Shown: positions 1 to 7,189, counted from the stretch's first letter. The stretch: DNA of 10,552 nt from an uncultured Clostridium sp. (GCA_900552885.1 USBM01000056.1:1-10552); one strand, 5' to 3'. Numbers and translations: made by a program. The notes: generated from the sequence alone by a model not told the origin.

Positions 1-2
1 CA

Positions 3-950
3 TGGTCATTTGTTGCGATAAGTTATGTGAAGGGATTGATTCTGTTAGTAGCTGTTTTGCTGTTTCGAGCAGTGTGGAAGAGAAAGGAAGGAGTACATTC
101 TAAGATGTATTCGCTGCTGTTAACAATAATTCCTTTATTATCGTGTGTTTTGTTTCTTATGCCACCCTGTTCTGGAATGATCGTTAGTAACCCTCAATTT
201 TATATAGTGTTATTACTTTTTCTTTTTGTAATCAATGTGGTGAATTATGTGTTACTTGGGAATGTGTTAAAAGCAGAAGAACTGGAACAAAAGAATCAAA
301 TGTTAGATGATCAGCTGATAAGACAGAAACAGCGTTATGATCAATTGGGGGAAGCTTATCGGGAGATCCGGAGTTTCGTGCACGATACGAAGAAACATTT
401 TAACTGTATTAATGAATGTGTGAAAAGGAAAGAATATGATGTTATCACGGCATATACACAGGAAGCAATGGCAGATCTGGAATCAAGATATGCAACAGTG
501 AATACAGGATGTCTGGCAATTGATGCACTTGTGAGCAATTTTATGTTACAGACCAGATCTAAGGGAATTCAATTGACTACGAGCCTGAAGGTGGAAGCAC
601 AACGAGTTCCGGTTAGTGATTATCATTTGGCAATCATATTAGGAAACCTGTTGGATAATGCGTTGAATGCATGCCAGGGGCAGCTTAATCCCAAGATCGT
701 GCTTAAGATACAACAGGTGGAAAACAATGCATTTGCCATATATATTGCCAATACCTATGTACCGGGACCGGATGATAAGGTGGTACAGAATTTAGACGAA
801 ATCGATTTTATTCACGGATATGGTCTTGATAATGTGAAAAAGTCGGTAAGAGCATATAACGGAATTATGAGAGTAAAACATGAGCAGGATGTGTATAGTG
901 TTGCGATTGTATTTCCGTTTGATGCATTGCATTATATAAGACCGTTGTAA
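3..950 (+). CDS. GHKL (AgrC-like) sensor histidine kinase, 5' partial
   Basis: C-terminal part of a membrane-bound sensor kinase. The reading frame is open to the left edge, so the GTG at 27 is probably internal and the true start lies outside the window. Numbering from that GTG, hydrophobic spans lie at about -8 to 13, 26-46 and 58-79. A polar, coiled-coil-like linker follows at about 82-113. The phospho-acceptor region is FVHDTKKHF with His119, in the short H-D-x-K-x-H form seen in AgrC/LytTR-linked kinases. The ATP-binding lobe has an N-box (NLLDNALNA, 207-215) and a G-box (GYGLDNV, 264-270). In this family the kinase phosphorylates a LytTR-type response regulator and often senses a peptide. 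The partner gene is not visible and may lie upstream. The ligand is unknown. The family call is firm and the specific role is not. Confidence 0.88.
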   Translation, partial: WSFVAISYVKGLILLVAVLLFRAVWKRKEGVHSKMYSLLLTIIPLLSCVLFLMPPCSGMIVSNPQFYIVLLLFLFVINVVNYVLLGNVLKAEELEQKNQMLDDQLIRQKQRYDQLGEAYREIRSFVHDTKKHFNCINECVKRKEYDVITAYTQEAMADLESRYATVNTGCLAIDALVSNFMLQTRSKGIQLTTSLKVEAQRVPVSDYHLAIILGNLLDNALNACQGQLNPKIVLKIQQVENNAFAIYIANTYVPGPDDKVVQNLDEIDFIHGYGLDNVKKSVRAYNGIMRVKHEQDVYSVAIVFPFDALHYIRPL

Positions 951-990
951 AATATCTTGTTAAAGTTAATTCGGAACAGACTGACTCGGA

Positions 991-1004
991 TGGAATCGAA
1001 TAAA
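991..1004 (+). promoter_or_regulatory. possible CcpA (cre-like) site upstream of the bgl promoter
   Basis: TGGAATCGAATAAA matches the degenerate cre pattern TGNAANCGNWNNCA at every fixed position except the penultimate C. A weaker reverse-orientation match with two mismatches lies at 1006-1019. Both are about 60-90 bp upstream of the -35 box. Catabolite control of beta-glucoside PTS operons is usual in Firmicutes, but the pattern is loose and the site could be chance. Confidence 0.25.
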
Positions 1005-1026
1005 GTGTTTACGAGTGAAATATAAG

Positions 1027-1070
1027 TTAAGGGGTATAATTTGTGATTTTTGTAAATTATACTCCCTTAA
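1027..1070 (+). terminator. Long hairpin after the kinase gene, no U-tract
   Basis: The arms 1027-1042 and 1054-1070 form 16 base pairs with a single bulged T at 1063 and an 11-nt loop. The hairpin lies 76 bp after the kinase stop and 9 bp before the -35 box of the next operon. It probably insulates the two units or stabilises the kinase mRNA 3' end. The bases that follow are A-rich, so it is not a classical intrinsic terminator on the + strand. The reverse strand also has only a poor T-run. Confidence 0.45.
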
Positions 1071-1079
1071 AAATAGTGA

Positions 1080-1108
1080 TTGACATTTTGTCGCAATTCC
1101 CCTATAAT
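1080..1108 (+). promoter_or_regulatory. Sigma-A promoter of the beta-glucoside operon
   Basis: The -35 box TTGACA (1080-1085) and -10 box TATAAT (1103-1108) are both perfect consensus with a 17-bp spacer. Transcription should start near 1115, only a few bases before the first RAT hairpin. Such a strong constitutive promoter fits an operon whose control is mainly by antitermination. Confidence 0.9.
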
Positions 1109-1116
1109 CATATCTA

Positions 1117-1144
1117 GAGTGTTACTGATAAAGCAGGCATGACC
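1117..1144 (+). promoter_or_regulatory. RAT1, ribonucleic antiterminator bound by LicT/BglG
   Basis: This segment matches the conserved RAT pattern: GTGTTACTG, a short variable loop, then CAGGCATGACC. CTG (1125-1127) pairs with CAG (1134-1136) at the tip. Its 3' half is shared with the left arm of the terminator at 1136-1178, so only one structure can form at a time. Binding of the dimeric CAT domain of the antiterminator stabilises RAT and allows read-through. Its place upstream of the antiterminator's own gene makes the regulator autoregulated. Confidence 0.92.
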
Positions 1145-1183
1145 ATAATCGTAGAAAGATACGTTTTTTGGTTATGCCTTTTT
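1136..1183 (+). terminator. Conditional terminator in the licT leader
   Basis: GGCATGACC (1136-1144) pairs with GGTTATGCC (1170-1178), nine pairs with one G-U. An inner CGTA/TACG helix (1150-1153/1160-1163) and five T residues (1179-1183) follow the same hairpin logic. Its left arm overlaps RAT1, which gives the mutually exclusive terminator/antiterminator switch. Confidence 0.92.
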
Positions 1184-1252
1184 GTATATTCTTGAACCGG
1201 TGGGAGAGAGGATATATGAAAGAATCAGGTGAACGAGAGGAGGGCAGAAACA

Positions 1253-2086
1253 ATGGAGTTGATTAAAGCATTGAACAATAATGTGGCATTAGTCTATGAT
1301 GACAACAAGCAGGAAGCAGTTGTTATGGGTAGCGGGGTTGCATTTGGTTTGAAACCCGGCGGTTCTGTCAATGAAAGTCGTGTGGAAAAACTCTTTGTCC
1401 TCGATGGTGAGAAAGGTCACAAAGACTTTAACCGTCTGTTGGAACGTATCTCGTTAGATAATCTCGAACTGGCCAGCGATATTATCAAGCGTGGGGAACA
1501 GCAGTTGGGATACCATTGTAATGACAGTATTCTATTAACTTTATCAGATCACCTGGGAATGATGTTGGAACGTGTGAAAGAAGGCGTGTATTTCGCTTCT
1601 CCATTAGAGTGGGATATCAAATTGATCTATCCCAAGGAATATCGATATGCGATGGCAGTGGTAGAAGATCTGCAACGGGATTTGAATACCGAGATTCCAA
1701 AGCAGGAGGCAGCATTTATTGCATTGCATTTCATCAATGCGAACCTTAACTTGGAAGGAATGCAGAACACCATTCTTGGCACAAAGATAATTCAGAACAT
1801 CTTGAATATCTGCAAGATATACTATAAGAGAGAGTTTGATGAGGATGATTTTGATGTCCGCAGATTTATCTCTCATATCCGGTATTTCGTGCAGCGCCAG
1901 ATGAAAGGCGAAGTGTTAGATATTGATGAGACGATCGCAGAAGCCGTGATCGTAAGTTGCCCGGAGGATTATAAGTGTTCCCTGAAGATCGCAGACTTCC
2001 TGAAGAAGACTTATAACTGGGATATCAGCAGAGGCGAGATCTTATATCTGACATTACATTTGAACCGTATAGGCAAAAAAGCATAA
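1253..2086 (+). CDS. licT: LicT/BglG-family transcriptional antiterminator
   Basis: RNA-binding antiterminator of a beta-glucoside operon, 277 aa, the same length as Bacillus LicT. The CAT RNA-binding domain is residues 1-56 (NNNVALVYD, VVMGSGVAF, EKLFVLD), followed by PRD1 (about 65-170) and PRD2 (about 171-277). The four regulatory histidines are at H100 (LSDH), H159 (ALHF), H208 (ISHI) and H269 (TLHL), essentially the LicT positions. In the family, the PTS permease phosphorylates PRD1 to switch the protein off without substrate, and HPr phosphorylates PRD2 to support activity as a form of catabolite control. The ATG at 1253 is chosen because AGGAGG (1238-1243) lies 9 nt upstream and it gives the family N-terminus. 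A GTG 24 nt upstream overlaps no SD. RAT hairpins stand both before and after this gene, so it controls itself and the two genes downstream. Confidence 0.96.
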   Translation: MELIKALNNNVALVYDDNKQEAVVMGSGVAFGLKPGGSVNESRVEKLFVLDGEKGHKDFNRLLERISLDNLELASDIIKRGEQQLGYHCNDSILLTLSDHLGMMLERVKEGVYFASPLEWDIKLIYPKEYRYAMAVVEDLQRDLNTEIPKQEAAFIALHFINANLNLEGMQNTILGTKIIQNILNICKIYYKREFDEDDFDVRRFISHIRYFVQRQMKGEVLDIDETIAEAVIVSCPEDYKCSLKIADFLKKTYNWDISRGEILYLTLHLNRIGKKA

Positions 2087-2115
2087 AGGTGTTACTAGTA
2101 CGACTAGGCATGACT
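2087..2115 (+). promoter_or_regulatory. RAT2, second antiterminator before the PTS gene
   Basis: This is a second copy of the RAT pattern: GGTGTTACT, a CTAG/CTAG tip helix (2095-2098/2104-2107) with loop TACGA, then AGGCATGACT. It begins right after the licT stop codon. Compared with RAT1, the GTGTTACT and AGGCATGAC blocks are identical while the loop differs, as expected for selected protein contacts. The 3' end overlaps the next terminator. Confidence 0.92.
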
Positions 2116-2166
2116 CGGACGATACAGTGCATATATATACGCTGTGTCTGTTTCGGGTCATTTTTT
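2110..2166 (+). terminator. Conditional terminator between licT and the PTS gene
   Basis: ATGACTCGGA (2110-2119) pairs with TTTCGGGTCAT (2152-2161 region), ten pairs with two G-U. An inner GATACAG/CTGTGTC helix (2121-2127/2142-2148) extends it, and a run of six T (2161-2166) follows. It shares bases with RAT2, so it is relieved by the antiterminator. Confidence 0.88.
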
Positions 2167-2318
2167 GTATCTGTTCAGAGCCAAGCGGATTTTTGCACAA
2201 ATGTGTGAGTTATGTTTGCATAAACGAACGCTTTTGTACATAAATCCATTTGGCGGATACGTCACACCGACGAAATGCGTAGCATTTTGGAGGTTGGCTC
2301 TGAGCAGTTACCGTTTTT
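2167..2318 (+). other. Structured leader segment of unknown type before the PTS gene
   Basis: A long-range stem closes the segment: CTGTTCAGAGCCAA (2171-2184) pairs with TTGGCTCTGAGCAG (2294-2307), 14 pairs with one G-U. It extends by GTA/TAC (2167-2169/2309-2311) across one mismatch. Inside it are GTGTGA/TCACAC (2203-2208/2262-2267), a TTATG/CATAA hairpin (2210-2214/2219-2223), an ATCC/GGAT hairpin (2244-2247/2255-2258), and an 8-pair hairpin with a GTA loop (2271-2278/2282-2289). GGATTT (2187-2192) could instead pair with AAATCC (2242-2247). Five T residues (2314-2318) follow the outer stem. It could be a multibranched cis-acting RNA or a small non-coding repeat element inserted in the leader. 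I recognise no named family. The 67-codon frame through it has no SD and is treated as spurious. Confidence 0.6.
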
Positions 2319-2336
2319 ATGAAAGGAGAACAGAGT

Positions 2337-4205
2337 ATGAAATTTGAAAATGAAGCAAAGACTATTGTAGAATTAGTCGGCGGCGAAAAGAACATTAACA
2401 ATCTTGTACATTGTGCAACAAGACTGCGTTTCGAGTTAAAGAGTGACGCAAAGGCAGATAAGGCAGCTTTAGAGAAATTGCCATATGTTATGAAAGTAAT
2501 CGTAAGTGGAGGTCAGTATCAGGTTGTAATCGGACCAGATGTCAACAACTACTATAACGCAATTTTATCTGTAGCTAATATTGGAACAAAGAAGGAAAGC
2601 AACGAAGACAGTGGCGAGAAGAAGAGTGCGATCGACCGTCTGATGAAGGTTATCTCCGGTGCCTTTTCTCCATTGATCCCATTACTTGCCGGTGCAGGTA
2701 TGGTAAAGGCATTACTTACCGTATTGATCGAGTTACATGTATTAGGCTATGAAGATCCAACGTATTTGATCTTATCCGCAGCAGGAAATGCCGTATTCTA
2801 TTTCCTTCCAATCTTCTTAGGAACAACACTTGCTAAGCAGTTTGGTGCAAATGCATATGTTGGTGGTGCGATTGGTGCAGCCTTGTTAGAGCCGAACTTT
2901 ACCGGTTTGTTATCTGCAGAGGGCGGGGTGAATTTCTTAGGAATTCCGGTTACGCCGATTGATTATGCATCAACGGTATTCCCAATCTTTATTGCAGTTA
3001 TCGTATATAGCTTCTTAGAGAAGGGTCTTAAGAAGATCATTAAGAAAGAATTACAGTTGTTCTTAGTTCCAATGATCTGTCTGATGGTTATGGTACCATT
3101 TACAGCGATCGTATTCGGTCCGGTTGGTACAACCGTTGGTAATGTAGTCGCTGATATTGTTGTAAAATTATTCAGCTTTAACAAGATTATTGCAGGTTTA
3201 CTTCTTGCAGCAGCTTATCCATTCCTTACAATCTTTGGTCTGCATTGGGGATTTACTCCAATTACCTTACAGAACTTAGACCAGTATGGTGGAGATATGA
3301 TCGAGGGTGTTTGTGTATGTGCGGTATTTGCACAGATCGGTATTGCAATCGGTGCTTATCTTAAGGGTAAGAAGGGTTCTAAGATTCGTTCCGTAGCAGG
3401 ACCTACTGTTATCACTGGTATTATGGCTGGTGTTACAGAGCCAATCCTTTACGGTATTGTTATGGAGTATAAGAGATTAATGGCAGTTGTTGCAATCGCC
3501 AGCGGACTTGGTGGAGCAATCAATGGTGCACTTGGTGTTACGATGGATGAGTATGTATTCCACAACATTTTTGCTATGATCATGCAGACATATTCTCCAT
3601 TTGTTGGTTATCTGATCGGTATTTCGGTTGCCCTTGTTGCAGGTGCATTACTTACTTATTTCTGGGGTATCCGTCCAGAGGATATGAAAGACTTTGTTCC
3701 GGAACATGAGGAAGCAGAGCAGATCGAACAGGCACCAGCCGTTGAGAAGACAGATGCAGTAGTATGTGCACCAGTAGCTGGTGAGGTAGTAGCATTAAAG
3801 GATGTTCCGGACGAGGTATTCTCAAGCGGAGTAACCGGAGATGGTCTTGCAATCAATCCAAGTGATAACAAGATTGTTGCACCTGCTGATGGTGTGATCA
3901 GTGCATTACTTCCATCCAAGCATGCGGTTGGAATGACACTTGCCAATGGTGCAGAGATATTGATTCATGTAGGTTTGAATACAGTTATGTTAGAGGGCAA
4001 GGGATTTGATGTTAAGGTAGAAGAAGGACAGGAAGTGAAAGCAGGAGAGACATTGCTTACATTTGACCGCAGTGTGATCGAGGGTGCCGGATATTCCCTG
4101 ATTACTCCAATTCTTGTTACAAATACAGATGATTTTGCATCTCTTGAAAAGACAGATGCAAAGACAGTGAATGCAGGTGACAGCTTATACAAGATTATGG
4201 CATAG
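2337..4205 (+). CDS. bglP: PTS beta-glucoside transporter, IIBCA fusion
   Basis: Membrane permease that imports a beta-glucoside and phosphorylates it at C6, 622 aa, full length for the BglP/BglF type. IIB domain at about 1-80 with phospho-Cys26 in HCATRLRF. IIC domain at about 100-450 with many membrane spans, the GLHWGF segment near His303 and the substrate-site motif GVTEP (365-369). IIA domain at about 475-615 with His529 (SKHAVG) and phospho-His544 (ILIHVG), the same 15-residue spacing as in glucose IIA. It needs EI and HPr encoded elsewhere. In this family it also phosphorylates the LicT/BglG PRDs when no sugar is available, shutting the operon. The ATG at 2337 has AAGGAG eight bases upstream. 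The ATG at 2319 would lie upstream of that SD and is rejected. The GH1 gene follows after 10 bases. Exact sugar (cellobiose, salicin, arbutin or another) cannot be read from the sequence. Confidence 0.96.
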   Translation: MKFENEAKTIVELVGGEKNINNLVHCATRLRFELKSDAKADKAALEKLPYVMKVIVSGGQYQVVIGPDVNNYYNAILSVANIGTKKESNEDSGEKKSAIDRLMKVISGAFSPLIPLLAGAGMVKALLTVLIELHVLGYEDPTYLILSAAGNAVFYFLPIFLGTTLAKQFGANAYVGGAIGAALLEPNFTGLLSAEGGVNFLGIPVTPIDYASTVFPIFIAVIVYSFLEKGLKKIIKKELQLFLVPMICLMVMVPFTAIVFGPVGTTVGNVVADIVVKLFSFNKIIAGLLLAAAYPFLTIFGLHWGFTPITLQNLDQYGGDMIEGVCVCAVFAQIGIAIGAYLKGKKGSKIRSVAGPTVITGIMAGVTEPILYGIVMEYKRLMAVVAIASGLGGAINGALGVTMDEYVFHNIFAMIMQTYSPFVGYLIGISVALVAGALLTYFWGIRPEDMKDFVPEHEEAEQIEQAPAVEKTDAVVCAPVAGEVVALKDVPDEVFSSGVTGDGLAINPSDNKIVAPADGVISALLPSKHAVGMTLANGAEILIHVGLNTVMLEGKGFDVKVEEGQEVKAGETLLTFDRSVIEGAGYSLITPILVTNTDDFASLEKTDAKTVNAGDSLYKIMA

Positions 4206-4215
4206 GAGATCAGTT

Positions 4216-5640
4216 ATGAGAGATCATTTTTTATGGGGCGGTGCAGTTGCCGCCCATCAGGTAGAGGGTGCATATGACAAGGATGGAAAAGGACTTAGTA
4301 TTGCTGATGTGATGACTGGCGGCAGCCGCGAGAAGGCAAGAGAGATCACAGATGGCATTGTGGAAGGTAAGTATTATCCAAACCACGAAGGAATTCATTT
4401 TTATGAGTTATATAAGGAAGATGTGAAGCTCTTTGCTGAGATGGGCTTCAAATGTTTCCGTACCAGTATCGCATGGAGCCGTATCTTCCCACAGGGAGAT
4501 GAGACAGAGCCGAATGAGAAGGGCTTGCAGTTCTATGATGATCTGTTTGACGAGTTATTAAAGTATGGAATTGAGCCGGTCATTACGTTATCGCATTTTG
4601 AAATACCATATGGACTGGTGAAGAAATATGGTGGCTGGCGTAACCGGAAGATGATTGAATTCTTTACCCGGTTTGCACTTACTGTGATGGAACGGTATCG
4701 GGATAAGGTAACATACTGGATGACATTTAACGAGATCAATAACCAGATGATCTTAAGCAATCCGATCTATGCATTTACCAATTCCGGTATTGTATTCGAA
4801 GACGGCGAAGATCGTCAGAAGCTGGTATACCAGGCGGCACATTATCAGTTTGTGGCAAGTGCCAATGTGGTGAAGTTAGGTCATGCGATCAATCCGGAAT
4901 TCCAGATTGGATGCATGGTGGCAGCAACACCAGTGTATGCATATAGCTGTAATCCGGATGACGTCTTGCTGGCACAGAAAGAGGATCGCAAGAATCTGTT
5001 CTTTACGGATGTTCAGGCAAGAGGGCATTATCCTGCTTACATTATGAAAGAGTGGGAGAAGAATGGATATGAGATGGATGTAACGGACGAAGATCTGCGA
5101 ATCATTGCAGAGGGCTGTGTGGATTACATTGGTTTCAGTTATTATCTGAGCAGTGTAATGAGTGCAGATGCCAATATCGAGAAGTTAGGCAATGATCTGG
5201 CAGCTAGTGCGGATGCTGTACCTAATCCGTATCTGGAAATGACACCATGGGGCTGGACGATTGATCCGAAGGGACTTCGTTATGTCCTGAATCAGTATGC
5301 AGATCGTTATGAACTGCCATTATTTATCGTAGAAAATGGATTCGGATATGAGGATGTCTTAGAGAACGGAGAGATTACAGATGATAACCGGATTCAGTTC
5401 TTAGGGGATCATATCCGGGAAATGATGAAAGCCATTGAGGAAGATGGTGTCGATGTGATGGGATATACCGTATGGGGCTGTATTGACCCGGTATCCTTCA
5501 CAACCGGCGAGATGCGCAAGCGTTATGGATTTATCTATGTAGATAAGATGGATGACGGAAGCGGCACCTATGCCAGAAAGAAGAAAAAATCATTTGACTG
5601 GTATCAGAAGGTGATTGCCAGTAATGGACGAGACCTATAA
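4216..5640 (+). CDS. bglA: 6-phospho-beta-glucosidase, glycoside hydrolase family 1
   Basis: Cytoplasmic retaining hydrolase that splits the phosphorylated beta-glucoside delivered by the PTS into glucose 6-phosphate and an aglycone or glucose, 474 aa. The GH1 N-terminal signature FLWGGAVAAHQVEGAY is at residues 5-20. Acid/base Glu173 is in TFNE and nucleophile Glu373 in IVENG. The phosphate-binding trio Ser427, Lys435 and Tyr437 in SFTTGEMRKRYG marks a phospho-sugar enzyme rather than a plain beta-glucosidase. WGCID just before it is typical of the 6-phospho-glucosidase branch. The ATG at 4216 is preceded by AGGAGAT that overlaps the PTS stop, so the two genes are probably translationally coupled. 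A start at 4171 inside the PTS gene lacks support. This is the last gene of the operon. Symbol bglA or bglH would be equally fair. Confidence 0.95.
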   Translation: MRDHFLWGGAVAAHQVEGAYDKDGKGLSIADVMTGGSREKAREITDGIVEGKYYPNHEGIHFYELYKEDVKLFAEMGFKCFRTSIAWSRIFPQGDETEPNEKGLQFYDDLFDELLKYGIEPVITLSHFEIPYGLVKKYGGWRNRKMIEFFTRFALTVMERYRDKVTYWMTFNEINNQMILSNPIYAFTNSGIVFEDGEDRQKLVYQAAHYQFVASANVVKLGHAINPEFQIGCMVAATPVYAYSCNPDDVLLAQKEDRKNLFFTDVQARGHYPAYIMKEWEKNGYEMDVTDEDLRIIAEGCVDYIGFSYYLSSVMSADANIEKLGNDLAASADAVPNPYLEMTPWGWTIDPKGLRYVLNQYADRYELPLFIVENGFGYEDVLENGEITDDNRIQFLGDHIREMMKAIEEDGVDVMGYTVWGCIDPVSFTTGEMRKRYGFIYVDKMDDGSGTYARKKKKSFDWYQKVIASNGRDL

Positions 5641-5676
5641 TTCCCCAAGGTAATTCGGACAACGGACGATTATATA

Positions 5677-5712
5677 GAGCCCGGAATCGCAGAAGCGGTT
5701 CGGGTTCTTTTT
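5677..5712 (+). terminator. Intrinsic terminator of the beta-glucoside operon
   Basis: GAGCCCGGAATCGC (5677-5690) and GCGGTTCGGGTTC (5695-5707) form 13 pairs with one bulged A and loop AGAA, followed by TTTTT at 5708-5712. It starts 36 bp after the GH1 stop. Confidence 0.93.
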
Positions 5713-5780
5713 CTTTGCCCCGGATAGAGAATGGGCAGGGTCCGGAAAGAATAGGATAGAAGTGTTACGTGCAGAATAAT

Positions 5781-5830
5781 GTAAAATTGAAAGAAAAGTT
5801 CATGCGTTTTAGTGTAAAATTTGAATAAAA
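5781..5830 (+). repeat. Two imperfect A+T-rich direct repeats
   Basis: GTAAAATTGAAAGAAAA (5781-5797) and GTAAAATTTGAATAAAA (5814-5830) recur with a 33-bp period, about three helical turns, directly upstream of the ATPase promoter. They could be binding sites for a regulator, UP-element-like DNA, or chance in A+T-rich sequence. Confidence 0.4.
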
Positions 5831-5835
5831 ATACG

Positions 5836-5864
5836 TTGAATTTGACATGAATATATTATATACT
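5836..5864 (+). promoter_or_regulatory. Probable promoter of the DUF4143 ATPase gene
   Basis: TTGAAT (5836-5841) and TATACT (5859-5864) are separated by 17 bp, placing the start near 5871 and leaving a short leader of about 23 nt. A better-looking TTGACA at 5842 has no -10 at proper spacing. Confidence 0.6.
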
Positions 5865-5893
5865 ACAAGAAAATGGATCAGGGTGGTGATAAT

Positions 5894-7189
5894 ATGTATA
5901 GGAAAGTTATGACATTTTTAGAAGATTGGAGACAGAATCCGTATCGAAAACCGCTTATTATACAAGGGGCAAGACAGGTGGGGAAGACATATTCCATTTT
6001 GGAGTTTGGGAGGACACATTATGACAATGTTGCGTATTTTAACTTTGAGACGAATCCCAAATTGTGTGAAACATTTGAGGAGGATATCAGTCCCGATTAT
6101 TTGATTCCGATTCTGTCACATATTGCAGGGCAGACGATCGTCAGGGAAAAGACATTGATCGTGTTAGATGAAGTTCAATTGTGCGAGCGGGCATTGACCT
6201 CCTTGAAATATTTTTGTGAACAGGAGCCGGACTATCATATTATTGTAGCGGGAAGTCTGTTAGGAGTAGCGGTGAATCGGGCGCAGTTTTCATTTCCGGT
6301 GGGAAAGGTAGATATGAAAACGATGTATCCAATGGATATGGAGGAGTTCCTGATTGCAATGGGGGAGGAGAAGTTGGTTGAACGAATCCGAAAGCATTTT
6401 CTCACCAATGAACCAATGCCTTCTGCATTGCACGATCATGCAATGCAACTGTATCGGCAGTATCTTGTTGTCGGAGGAATGCCGGAATGTGTCATGCAAT
6501 ATGTACAGACGAAGGATTATATATTGATCCGTCATACGCAGGATACGATTCTTGCAAGTTATCTGAATGATATGAGTAAGTACAATAATACCAATGAGAT
6601 TAAGAAGACAAGATTGGCATATGATAACATTACAGTACAGCTTTCAAAGAAGAATACCCGTTTCCAGTATAAGTTGATCAAGAAAGGGGGACGTGCTTCG
6701 GAATTTGAGAATGCAATAGAGTGGTTGTGTTTGTCAGGGGTTGTTTCTAAGATATACAGAGTGGAACAGATCAAGAAGCCGTTGGAAAATTACAGGGATA
6801 TAGATGCCTTCAAAATCTATGTGTCAGATCTGGGCTTGTTGTGTGCGAAGAAAGATCTGGCGGCAGATGATATCTTGTATATGGTAGATGAGATAAATGA
6901 TTTCAAAGGCGGCATGACTGAGAATTATGTGAATGCACAGTTAATAGCAAATGCATATCACACATATTATTGGGAGTCGGAGCGTGGAGCAGAAGTTGAT
7001 TTTGTGATTCAACGGGATGGGAAGATCATTCCGATTGAGGTTAAGTCAGCGGATAATACAAGAGCGAAAAGTTTGAATGTATATATGAATACGTACAAAC
7101 CAGCATATGCGATCAAGTTATCTTCTAAGAATTTTGCGTTTGAAGATAATAAGAAAGTAGTTCCGCTTTACGCGGCATTTTGTATTTAA
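5894..7189 (+). CDS. AAA ATPase of the AAA_14/DUF4143 family
   Basis: Cytoplasmic P-loop ATPase of unknown function, 431 aa, a usual length for this family. Walker A is GARQVGKT at residues 25-32 (Lys31) and Walker B is LIVLDE at 88-93. A sensor-like strand IIVAGS lies near 116-121. The middle and C-terminal part is the DUF4143 region. Its end, RGAEVDFVIQ followed by IPIEVKS (about 364-385), has the E...D...ExK arrangement of a PD-(D/E)xK nuclease-like fold. Whether it cuts nucleic acid is not known. The ATG at 5894 is preferred because GGTGGTGAT precedes it and the family usually starts about 20 residues before Walker A. An ATG at 5873 lacks an SD. The gene is transcribed alone, with its own promoter and 3' hairpin, and has no functional link to its neighbours. 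Such genes are often scattered and variable between strains. Confidence 0.92.
   Translation: MYRKVMTFLEDWRQNPYRKPLIIQGARQVGKTYSILEFGRTHYDNVAYFNFETNPKLCETFEEDISPDYLIPILSHIAGQTIVREKTLIVLDEVQLCERALTSLKYFCEQEPDYHIIVAGSLLGVAVNRAQFSFPVGKVDMKTMYPMDMEEFLIAMGEEKLVERIRKHFLTNEPMPSALHDHAMQLYRQYLVVGGMPECVMQYVQTKDYILIRHTQDTILASYLNDMSKYNNTNEIKKTRLAYDNITVQLSKKNTRFQYKLIKKGGRASEFENAIEWLCLSGVVSKIYRVEQIKKPLENYRDIDAFKIYVSDLGLLCAKKDLAADDILYMVDEINDFKGGMTENYVNAQLIANAYHTYYWESERGAEVDFVIQRDGKIIPIEVKSADNTRAKSLNVYMNTYKPAYAIKLSSKNFAFEDNKKVVPLYAAFCI

Noticed and set aside
2144..2347. 67-codon + strand frame overlapping the RAT2 terminator and the PTS start
   Set aside because: It starts inside the terminator hairpin, has no SD, has no recognisable domain, and its sequence is better explained by the RNA-like structure at 2167-2318.
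4171..4215. Upstream start for the GH1 gene inside the PTS coding region
   Set aside because: The extension is not GH1-like and lacks an SD; ATG 4216 with AGGAGAT gives the canonical GH1 start.
5762..5774. RAT-like string GTGTTACGTGCAG downstream of the bgl terminator
   Set aside because: It has the first RAT block but lacks the AGGCATGAC block and any overlapping terminator, so it is not a working third antiterminator.
5842..5847. Perfect TTGACA before the ATPase gene
   Set aside because: No -10 box lies 16-18 bp downstream; the TATACT box is only 11 bp away and fits TTGAAT at 5836 instead.
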